A DNA stretch of 64,000 nt, taken from contig NC_079332.1 of NCBI RefSeq assembly GCF_029931775.1, positions 1,748,501-1,812,500 of the forward strand. The letters are read 5' to 3'. Of this stretch, positions 55,357 to 64,000 are shown in pieces. Under the pieces are notes generated by a model. The model was not told where the DNA came from and searched no databases. It saw only the letters and a program-made list of their open reading frames with translations. Position 1 is the stretch's first letter, and each line of letters begins with the position of its first letter. The position numbers were made by a program, and so were the translations under genes. The stretch is from Euleptes europaea. Lineage: Eukaryota > Chordata > Lepidosauria > Squamata > Sphaerodactylidae.

Positions 55357-55582
55357 GGGAGGGGCCATGGCTCAGTTTGTAGAGCATCTGCTCAGCATGT
55401 AGAAGATCCCAGGTTCAATCCCCAGCATCTCCAGTTAAAAAGGGACGAGGCAAATAGGTGATGTGAAAGACCCCTGCCTGAGACCCTGGAGAGCCGCTGC
55501 TGGTCTCAGTAGACAATACTGACTTTGATGGACTGAGGGTCTCATTCAGTAGAAGGCAGCTTCATGTGCTCATGTGTTCAAA
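55357..55582 (+). mobile_element. tRNA(Ala)-like SINE, type B, full length
   Basis: Head ggggccatggctcagtttgtag, B box ggttcaatccccagcatctc. Confidence 0.88.
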
Positions 55583-56015
55583 GCTTTGGCCTTTTTCTTT
55601 TTTGCTGTTATTGGATTTGGGTCTTGTTTTTCTGAAATGTAAAGAGATCTAGCCATACCTCCGTAGAGTATTATCTACAACTCAACCCACACTGCAGACA
55701 AATATTGCAGATCGATGTACGGGTCCATAGGAGAATCCCCAGAACAAAAAAAACTACGTAATGCTAGGACCAATCAAAATGTTCCCAAACTGTGCCAGCT
55801 TTTGAGTTCCTCAGAACTCTTCATCAGTGGAGTGTGAATGTTCAGTGCTGACCCCCACCCTCCAAAGTAGATGTTTCAGAGCATAATGGGCGAACCCCAG
55901 CCAACAGCTTGTAGAGTCTTAAAAAGGAATATAGCACATGTCCCCAACCTTTTTCTGAGCCTCTGGGCGCCTTTGGAATTCCGACACAGGGTGGCAGCGC
56001 GATCTTTAGCAGTGT

Positions 56016-56045
56016 CTTCTGTCCTTGTCTCTCTTGTCCCGCCAG
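56016..56045 (+). promoter_or_regulatory. C1QTNF8: Splice acceptor just upstream of the C1QTNF8 start codon
   Basis: A pyrimidine-rich run followed by cgccag ends at 56045, six bases before ATG. This implies at least one upstream non-coding exon, which I could not locate. Confidence 0.6.
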
Positions 56046-56051
56046 GCCAAG

Positions 56052-56283
56052 ATGCGTGCCATCCTTCTGGCGTTCTTCTTGATCTCTTCTCTGCAAGCCA
56101 GCCTCCTGCCGGGAGGAAAGGCCTCACCATGGAGGGAGACTCGGAAGGGTTCTTGCGTACAATGCTGTGACTCCACAGGGCAGCCAGCCTCAACCACTTC
56201 TTCCCGATACATCCGGATGACCAGCGACTCTGCCTATTCGCTGCCCAAAGTCCGGCCCACGATCGACATCACGATCTTGAAAG
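56052..56283 (+). CDS. C1QTNF8: C1QTNF8 coding exon 1 (signal peptide to start of collagen)
   Basis: 232 nt ending ATC TTG AAA G, with the donor gtgagc at 56284. It begins six bases after the acceptor AG at 56044-56045. Confidence 0.9.
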
Positions 56284-57636
56284 GTGAGCGGGCGGCCCGT
56301 CCCCCATCTAGGAACTGGTTCCCCCCTCCTCCAAATTGGGCCCACTTCACCCATGCATGTTCCCACTGAAATGTGCATGTACAAATGTAAGGGAGACCAC
56401 AGGGAAGACTTTCATATGGCCCACAATCACCCCAAGCACGAGGCTTTTCCGTGGAGTGTATTGGATCCAGCTAGAAGTGTCAAGGTTGGAGGAAGCAGGG
56501 ACTCACAAGGGATGTGTGAACTGGGATCAAATTTGTGCCCTGATGAATTGATAGAAGAGGAAGAGTTGGTTTTTATATGCCGACTTTCTCTACCACTTAA
56601 GGCAGAATCAAACCGGCTTACAATCGCCCTCCCTTCCCCTCCCCACAACAGACACCCTGTGAGGTAGGTGGGGCTGAGAGAGCTCAAAGAGAGCTGTGAC
56701 TAGCCCAAGGTCACCCAGCTGGCTTCGTGTGGAGGAGTGGGGGAAACAAATCCAGTTCACCAGATTAGCCTCCACCGCTCATGTGGAGGGGTGGGGAATC
56801 AAACCCGATTCTCCAGATCAGAGTCCGCCACTCCAAACCACTGCTCTTAACCACTACACCACACTGGCTGGTTGTGTTTTCTCAGTAGAGTCAAAAGGGC
56901 AGTCTGCACATGCCCAGTGGCACTCCCCTCTTCATTACTATTCCCCGAGTCCCGCAGCGGCGTCCTAGCACTGAAAACCCGATCCAAGGCTATGGCGTGC
57001 TGCGAGTGGAACTTCGGTCCCAGCCAGACACCCATAGCGATCGTCAAAGATAAGTCCCCCCCCCCCGCACTTCTCTTTGCATCCCCAGGTGAAAAAGGTG
57101 AAACGGGGTCCACGGGGCTATCAGGGCCCGAGGGCAAAGCTGGACAGCCGGGCCTGCGGGGTTTAAACGGCTGGAAAGGGCAGAAGGGTCAGCTCGGCCC
57201 GCCGGGCCACTCCTGCAAGCAATACTACGTGGCCTTTTCGGTGGGCCGCCGCAAGCCCCTCCACAGCTCCGACTACTACCAGCACGTCACCTTCGACACT
57301 GAGTTCGTCAACCTCTACAAGCACTTCAACATGTTCACAGGGAAGTTCTTCTGCTACGTGGCCGGGGTCTACTTCTTCAGCCTCAACGTCCACACCTGGA
57401 ACTATAAGGAGACGTACCTCCACATCATGAGGAACGACACCCAGGCCGCCATCTTGTACTCGCAGCCCAGCGAACGGAGCATCATGCAGAGCCAGAGCCT
57501 TATGCTGGACCTCCGGGAAGGGGACGAGGTGTGGGTGCGCATGTTCAAGAGGGAGAGGGAGAACGCCATCTACAGCGAAGAATCGGACATCTACATCATC
57601 TTCAACGGGCATTTAATTAAGCCGGCCGTAGAATGA
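56052..57636 (+). CDS. C1QTNF8: C1QTNF8 (CTRP8-like), secreted collagen/C1q-domain protein, 2 coding exons
   Basis: Coding exons 56052-56283 and 57089-57636 join at a phase-1 GT-AG intron into 259 residues. In order: a hydrophobic signal peptide ([16 protein letters not shown]), a short variable region with CVQCC, the hallmark [13 protein letters not shown], thirteen Gly-X-Y triplets from GEKGET to GPP (about residues 78-116), and a complete C1q/TNF-like domain from [10 protein letters not shown] to GHLIKPAVE. The sequence [17 protein letters not shown] and [15 protein letters not shown] place it in the CTRP1/6/8 branch. [14 protein letters not shown] and the C-terminal HLIKPAVE fit CTRP8 better than CTRP6. 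Family knowledge: CTRP8 is a secreted trimer-forming ligand reported to act through the relaxin receptor RXFP1. The start follows a clear splice acceptor. Proximity to TEKT4 supports the assignment. Confidence 0.9.
56551..56871 (-). mobile_element. tRNA-derived SINE, type A, long form, in the C1QTNF8 intron
   Basis: Inverted full-length copy that makes up over a third of the 805-bp intron. Confidence 0.9.
57089..57636 (+). CDS. C1QTNF8: C1QTNF8 coding exon 2 (collagen repeat and C1q domain)
   Basis: 548 nt. The acceptor gcatccccag ends at 57088, and TGA is at 57634-57636. A single exon carrying the collagen stalk and whole C1q head is the usual layout for this family. Confidence 0.95.
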
Positions 57637-59568
57637 ACGGCCTTCGGATCGAAGCCGCGGTCGCCGAGGGATGTTCTTCAGATGTTGCAGGTCTGCGGCA
57701 GCAGATGCAAAGCTGCTTGCCTACACGGCATCCAAGAGACACTTGGTAGGGCTACCGTAGAGCAAATGGCCTTATGCTTGCACCCTTAACTGGTACTGGG
57801 GTGAACGTCCCCGAGTCCTGATTTCTAGTACCGAAAGCCTCCTAGTTAAGAAACCTGCCTCTGAATGTGGAGTTGCCATTCAGCCACTGGTGGAGCTACC
57901 CTCCACGAATTCATCCAAGTCCCTTTCCAAAGCCGTCAGAACTAGTGGCCATTGGGAGATCTTGTCACAGTGGCCATTTATGCAGGGTTGATTTTGATGC
58001 TCGCTCAAACCTCTTTTTTTAAATGCGACCTTTAAAATGCCTGTTTACAGTCCCGACGCAAGAGGAGAAATTCCACCACCACCGCCCCACTCGCGTAATC
58101 CTTCGTTTCCATAGCTGTTAGCAATCACCCTTTGCCTAGCTATCGCGAGGCTGTGATATTGCATGCTTCCTTGAGGGGATTCTTCGAGGCAGGGGCGGAG
58201 CAAACACAAAAGGTCGCGTTAAAGGTCGCTTAAGAAATGCGAAGCAGGTATGTGCCGTCCTAAATGACGGCTCAGTGTGAAAAACTCGGGGGGGGGGGAA
58301 ACCTGCGGGGCACTTAAGCCTGGAACGCGCTGCTAATTACCAAGCATAAATGGTCACTGAGTTCCACAAACCAGTTGTGCATTGACTGAAGAACCTTTTA
58401 TTTTTGGTCTGTCCTGCCGCCTGTTAGCTTCAATAGGCCCACTTCAATAGGCAGGGAGGAAGAACTTCTCTCCCTCCCCTTTCAGCATGATCTTTGCAAC
58501 CTCTGTCATGACCCACGGCTGGTCACCTTTTCTCCAAAGGCCCCGACCCCTTTAGGCAAGACGCTGCAGACCTTTGATCATTTGGGTGGCCCCTTTCAAG
58601 CTCTGCAATATCCTTTTAGGTGATGGGACTACCAGAACCGAGTGCGGTACCTGCTCACAGAGTGAGTCTTTGGCTTTTAGAGAGCTGAAGGTCTTCCTTC
58701 CGTGAGCAGAATATGGTGTTTTGGCATCCAACCCAGAGGGCTGAATCCAGCCCAGTGCTTGTCATTTTGGGGGGGGGGGGTTCCTTTGCTTTTGACTGCT
58801 CATAATAGCCTGTCTGACCTGAACTAAGCACCCATCTATGTGATATTCCACCTCTGAGCTTAATAGCATTAAAGAAATACTTTAATCAATCAGCGTGTTT
58901 TGTATATGCTCCTTCCCTGGTTTGTCACTGAAAAATTTAGAGGGGGAGGGAAAAACTTGCTATCTGAGATTCTTTAACTGAGCTCATGTTGTTGTTTTTT
59001 AAATCTGAATTTCCACTCTTCCCCAAACCAGGACAGTACGTTTCCAAATGTCCCATCCCCTGCCACCACGGATGCTCTCTCCCTTTGCCCAATTTCTGCT
59101 CCTGAACCCTGGTCTTTCTTTAATGATTAAGACAGCTCTCGCTGCAGGAGAAGCCGGGCCCCCGAACTGCAGCAGATAAGGAAGCCGAGCAACAGATAAC
59201 CTTAATGGAAGGCAATCTCCCTGCGGGCTTAATGGCAACGGCTGGGTCCCATTTATCCCCAGAGATTTAAAGCCCATCAAAATAGCTCTCCAGCAAAGCA
59301 AACAGAGCCGGGCATGTGAGACGGGTCCAAAAACAACACAGTGGACTTTGGACAGGGAAGCAGAGAAATCAGTTTCCATTCTCTCCTCTTCTGATTTGGA
59401 CAGGATCGGTGGGGAAAGTATATACGAATAGGGCTCCAACCCTTTTGCTTCCCAGGAGACCTGCAACAGCTCTATGGTTCCTTTCCTGTTTGGTAATGGG
59501 CCATTGCAACAGCCTGGGCGACTTCCCCACCTGCATAAAATCCCCCCCCCTTCTCTTTTTCTTTTATA
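57637..59568. other. Downstream of C1QTNF8: probable 3' UTR then intergenic
   Basis: No repeat recognised over 1.9 kb. Part probably belongs to the C1QTNF8 3' UTR, but its end is uncertain. Confidence 0.4.
58868..58873 (+). terminator. C1QTNF8: Possible poly(A) signal downstream of C1QTNF8
   Basis: ATTAAA about 1.2 kb after the stop; no AATAAA was seen closer. Weak assignment. Confidence 0.3.
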
Positions 59569-60022
59569 GAAGAAGAGTTGGTTTTTATATGCCGACTTTC
59601 TCTACCACTTAAGGGAGACTCAAACCGGCTTACAATCACCTTCCCTTCCCCTCCCCACAACAGACACCCTGTGAGGTAGGTGGGGCTGAGAGAGCTCGAA
59701 GAGAGCTGTGACTAGCCCAAGGTCACCCAGCTGGCTTCTTGGGCAGGAGTGGGGAAACAAATCCAGTTCACCAGATTCCCCACTCCTCCACATGAGCAGC
59801 GGAGGCTAATCTGGTGAACTGGATTTGTTTCCCCACTCCTACACACGAAGCCAGCTGGGTGACCTTGGGCTTGTCACAGCTCTCTTAGAGCTGTCTCAGC
59901 CCCACCTACCTCACAGGGTGTCTGTTGGGGGGAGGGGAAGGGAAAGGTGATTGTAAGCCGGTTTGAGTCTCCCTTAAGTGGTAGAGAAAGTCGGCATATA
60001 AAATCCAACTCTTCTTCTTTTC
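59569..60022. mobile_element. Two type A SINEs in head-to-head inverted arrangement
   Basis: 59569-59777 is a minus-strand copy and about 59811-60022 the plus-strand counterpart, separated by about 30 bp of SINE sequence (cactcctccacatgagcagc). Together they make a hairpin with roughly 210-bp arms. Confidence 0.85.
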
Positions 60023-60219
60023 TTGGCAACCTCTGCGATTTCATGCAGGGATCCAAAGGGTGTTTAGCCAAGTGTCTCAACCACTGGTATAATGGACAAC
60101 TCCAGAGCAGCAAGGCGGCATCTGACCACCGTCTGGTGAAATATCGCCGGCTGTGTCTGCATTCAGAGAGCAGGACAAGCTGTGACTGGCATGTTCCCTT
60201 CGTTCCTCCTGGGGACCCT

Positions 60220-60392
60220 AGGTAGGTGTGATGGCTTAGTAGGAGAGCACATGCTTTGCCTGCAGAAGGTCCCAGTTTCGATCCCCGGCACCTCCAGTTA
60301 AAAGGACCAGGAAGCGGGTGAGGAGTAGCAGCAATGGAGAGTCGCTGCCTGCCAGAATACTGAGTCTGATTTACGATAAGGCCGCTTCATTG
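60220..60392 (+). mobile_element. tRNA-derived SINE, old type B-like
   Basis: Head gtgatggcttagtaggagagc and B box gtttcgatccccggcacctc; the body is strongly diverged. Confidence 0.65.
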
Positions 60393-60419
60393 CCAGTGTC
60401 TTGATATAGGAAGCCTTGA

Positions 60420-61000
60420 ATCAAATTCCAATTTGCTGTGATGCCCGGACACAGGCAGCCGGTCAAATGGGAGCTTGTTTTCTGACTGCAAACCGAGATG
60501 CGAAACCTCAGTTTAATCCCAGTTATTCGTGATAAGGGAAGTGATTATTAGAGCGCTGCTTATACAGCTTATGTCCGAGATCGCTCTTTTATTAAAACAG
60601 CGAGGGTTGCTTATCTCGAAATGCCAACAGTGCCGCTGTCTCGGTGCCGGGGATTCATTCACAAATTCTCTCTGTTTTCATTTACGGAGTGGAAGGGCCA
60701 GGGTTGTGTTTTCCCCTCCCTAAAACACACACTAAAACTAGCTGCCTGCCAGGATTTGTATGGTAACTTTCCTAAGCAGATGGGCAGAGTGCCAAGGGAG
60801 TAATGAACAAGAGAAACGTGAGAAATGTTCATAAGGCACACTTAATCTTAGATGGTATCATCAACTTATTCCTCGTGTGATGGCATTCTCTCCTGAGATG
60901 TTTCTATTGCTCTACAACGTTTGCAGAATGAGCTACAATAAAGGGTTGTTTCGGGGTTTTTTTGCTTGCCTCGGAGAGTCCAGAGGCTGGACAAAATCAA
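60420..61000. promoter_or_regulatory. Candidate conserved non-coding block D
   Basis: 580 bp free of repeats and low-complexity DNA, balanced base composition, with motifs such as gtgataagggaagtgattat. No exon fits. Confidence 0.35.
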
Positions 61001-61289
61001 TGCAGCATTTCTTAAATGAGTTTTCCTCTTGATTCAGTGGGGATGAGAGACCTCGCTAACCAGGGTAAGGATCCAGAGTTGGAAGTGGAGTCGGGTTTTG
61101 TCAATACAGGACAGGGGATGGGATTCAAGAGGGTGCAAACGGAGCAGTAATATAGCAGAGGGTGAAAAATCTGGAAGAGACCGGAAGCACCACTCAAAGA
61201 GTCAAGGGGGTTGAGAATCAGGTAGTATTTCCAAGAAAGGAGTAGGGGTAAGGCTTGGAAAAGGGGAAGAAAGTCCGCAGGGCAGGTGA

Positions 61290-61528
61290 AAAGGAAAAGA
61301 GTTGGTTTTTATACCCTGCTTTTTCTCTACCTTTAAGGAGTCTCAAAGCGGCTTACAATCACCTTCCCTTGCTTTCCCCACCACAGACACCTTGTGAGTT
61401 AGGTGGGGCTGAGAGAGTGTGACTAGCCCAAGGTTACCCAGCAGGCTTCATGTGGGGGAACAGGGAATCAAACCCAGTTTTCCAGATTAGAGTCCAACGC
61501 TCTTAACCACTACACCATGCAGGTCTCA
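61290..61528 (-). mobile_element. tRNA-derived SINE, type A, short form
   Basis: Like 1995-2245, it has the gagtctcaaagcggcttaca variant with a single B box, suggesting an older subfamily. Confidence 0.85.
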
Positions 61529-61529
61529 G

Positions 61530-62390
61530 TTCAGTGTTTGTTTCAAACGTAAGTAACATAAATAAAATAAAATTAAGCACCAGAGGATCAGAGGCATATG
61601 GCATCAGTTTGTACATTGCCTGAAATCTTGGCACTGGGTTACCCAAAACACAATAACTCAGAGCTGAATGTGTGAATTGCGTCAACTCATCAGCCTCCGA
61701 GATGACAGGAAGTGTGAAAGTTGCATTGGTGAAGACTGATCATAAGCAATCATATTGGACAGGATGCTAATGTTATAATAAACAGGGCAGTTATGCATTG
61801 AAATTTGCTTCTCTCTACTGATAGCTTCGCTCGGGTAAGTCCAGGGCACGGTTCCAGGAAACTTTTGGAATCTCCCGGGAAATTTATTAATTAGAGCAGG
61901 GAAGTATTGTGCCAAAAATTGGACCAGTACAACAGCAGCCTCATTGAGACATGACTAATTAAACCATTGCTGCTCGCAGGAATTAGTAAACTTTTGCCTA
62001 TAAAAAAAGAGGCAGAGCAATTCACCTTCGCAATCCCTTTTGGGAAAGTGTGGAAATGTTTTTTGAATAACGGGTCCCCGATTGAAAAGAGGTATCCTGA
62101 TTTGTCTTCTAAGGAAATAAGATCCACATAAAAACTTCTTAATGCATCTCAGTAATTTTTTGGGTTCAATGTTAGAGTTGAGTTCAATAAATCCATTGAT
62201 TGATTGAGTTCAAATTTCTCAGTACTGCTGTTTTGACCCGAAAATCTCCATTTCTCCTTTGTGGAAAATCAACACACACGCACATACACATAGTACTTAT
62301 CAATACTGTGTAAATTGTTTATTAAAACATGTTACGCTAAGACTGTACACAACCAACAGTGAACAAAAGCAACATTGGGCCAGCGAATGT
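61530..62390. other. AT-rich intergenic block
   Basis: No recognised repeat or gene. Contains attaattagagc and gactaattaaaccattgctg; may be conserved non-coding DNA. Confidence 0.3.
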
Positions 62391-62609
62391 CCATGAGAGC
62401 CAGTGTAGTTTAGTAGTTAACATGTTAGACTAGGATCTGGGAGACCCAGGTTCAGATCCCCACTCGCTCCATGGAAGCTTGCTGGGTGACCTTGGGCCAG
62501 TCACACATTCTCAGCCCAGCCTACCTCACAGGGTTGTTGTGAGCATAAAATGGAGACCTATGTAAGCCAGATTGGGGAGAAAGGCAGGATAGAAAAAACG
62601 TAAATAATT
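62391..62609 (+). mobile_element. Sauria-type SINE
   Basis: Head gagccagtgtagtttagtag, core cctcacagggttgttgtgag, tail ggcaggatagaaaaaacgta. Confidence 0.85.
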
Positions 62610-63116
62610 GTTCACAATGTTTGACAATGTTTTGAGCCATATAGAGCGCTAATAAGCTTGCATCAGTTGCTTAGGAGAGGATCTTGGCATGGAATCTGTT
62701 CTTGTAGGTGCCGAAATCTCTTTCATGGGAAAGCAGTGAAACGAAGGTGCCAAGGTGGAGCCAGGCCAATTTTCACCCTGCCAAGTCTTCTCCAACGTTC
62801 AAGAAAGCAAAGTGAAAGGAAGAAAACACAATGATGGGGGGGGGGGGGGAAACCGTCCCCCAGTTCCACACCTTGGCCTGGAGTTATGAAGGCAGCAGCA
62901 GGAGGTGATAGATGGAACGGGGTCTGTGCTTTTAAAAACAATGAAATTCATAAAGCCAAGCTATAGTAGGGGTGCGGGGAGGAATGTAGCCTTGACGAAC
63001 AGTTGCGGGGACAGAGGGCACGGGTTTGAATCCCAGTTGTTATTAATCCTTATAGGGGGGAAAAAGGATGGGGCCAGAAAGGGAGACCTTTTTCTCCTAT
63101 TGGGATCAAAAACAGC

Positions 63117-63477
63117 AGTACCTGGAGGTTGGCGACCCTACTAGCTGGAGATCTCCTGCTATCACAACTGATCTCCAGCTGATAGAGATAGTTCACCTGG
63201 AGAAAACGGCCGCTTTGGCAATTGGACTCTATGGCATTGAAGCCCCTCCCTTCCCCAAACCCCGCCCTCTTCAGGCTCTGCCCCCAAAACCTCCCGCCGG
63301 TGGCAAAGAGGGACCTGGCAACCCTAGGGTGGGGATTTGGGGAGGGGAGAGGCTTCAATGCCATAGAGTCCAATTGCCAAAGCAGCCATTTCCTCCAGGT
63401 GCCCTGATCTCTATCGGCTGGAGTTCAGTTGTAATAGCGGGAGATCTCCTGCCACCACCTGGAGGTTGGCAACCCTA
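63117..63477. mobile_element. Composite of hAT-type elements in inverted order
   Basis: A terminal scrap (cctggaggttggcgaccct), a plus-oriented copy to 63326, and a minus-oriented partial copy from 63325 to 63477 that share the central accctaggg. Confidence 0.78.
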
Positions 63478-64000
63478 GCTCCCAACCGATCCTGGCGATG
63501 ATAGCCTCAGGCCAGCCTGAGTGACTGCCAGCCCAGCCAATCAGAGCCCATGGAACTCCACTGGATTGGGGGGGGGTTTGAGATCAAAAGGAGGCGGGGG
63601 GGGAAAATCTTCCCTCAGGGATTTGATAAGAGGGTCAGTTTAGGTGGGATTTTTATTGGGGTTTTTTTTTTTGGGTAGGGTAGGTAAGCTTTGGGGGGGG
63701 GAGCTCATTTTGAGGCTACAAATAAGCACCCTGGTAAAATCCCCAAATCCACCTGGGCAGGTTGTGAGAACCTGAGGCTGTAAGGTGAAGGGCGGGGGGG
63801 AAACCTCCCCCTCTGAGGGAACCTCCATTTTGGTAACCACCTGAGGCGAATTTTCCGAGGAAGGGAAGCAAGAAGCCTCAGGGCTTATTGACTCCAGCTG
63901 GACCCAGTTAAAAATGGGAGAAAGGCTGCAACTGCTGGGTCTCAGCAGAGAGTCCCTCTCCTAAGCTGAAACGTCCTACAATTCTCCGTCGAATTGAACA
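63478..64000. other. Window end, unassigned
   Basis: G-run-rich DNA with no recognised gene or repeat. Confidence 0.35.

Noticed and set aside
61682-62127. Two antisense frames of 77-78 codons in AT-rich DNA
   Set aside because: No motif, no splice sites in register; length is unremarkable for AT-rich sequence.

Overview
The window is 64 kb of vertebrate nuclear DNA. The repeats point to a lizard or snake (squamate): Sauria-type tRNA SINEs, a 5S-rRNA-derived SINE, CR1, L2-like, L1 and RTE/Bov-B-like LINEs, and many short hAT-type elements. The species cannot be named from sequence alone. There is no operon structure, phage, CRISPR array or capsid-bearing element. Most long open frames here are antisense or low-complexity shadows.

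Three protein-coding genes, all on the + strand, could be rebuilt exon by exon with GT-AG junctions. HAPSTR1 (C16orf72 family) has four coding exons between 5981 and 21884, starts in a CpG island and encodes 286 residues. TEKT4 (tektin-4) has six coding exons between 28397 and 39521 and encodes 447 residues. C1QTNF8 (CTRP8-like) has two coding exons between 56052 and 57636 and encodes 259 residues. All three frames are intact.

Layout: 1-5.4 kb is repeat-rich intergenic DNA. 5.4-25.3 kb is HAPSTR1 with two candidate poly(A) signals. 25.3-28.1 kb holds CR1, two hAT families and a 5S SINE. 28.1-39.7 kb is TEKT4, whose intron 2 carries a tandem duplication. 39.7-56 kb is intergenic, with dense SINEs between short non-repetitive blocks that may be conserved regulatory DNA. 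56-57.6 kb is C1QTNF8. 57.6-64 kb is intergenic and mostly non-repetitive up to 59.5 kb and from 60.4 to 62.4 kb.

The genes do not form a pathway. HAPSTR1 acts in stress signalling with the ubiquitin ligase HUWE1, TEKT4 is a structural protein inside axonemal microtubules, and C1QTNF8 is a secreted collagen/C1q-domain protein. TEKT4 and C1QTNF8 also neighbour each other's region in mammals, from memory of the maps, while HAPSTR1 lies several megabases away on human chromosome 16, so the HAPSTR1-TEKT4 junction near 25-28 kb is of evolutionary interest. The most notable non-genic observations are a duplicated CCAAT/X-box module with identical spacing upstream of TEKT4, and a recurrent fold-back insertion architecture (two arms, a 3' tail, target duplications of up to 15 bp). 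One family with that architecture carries a hammerhead-ribozyme-like core, suggesting Penelope-like retroelements.
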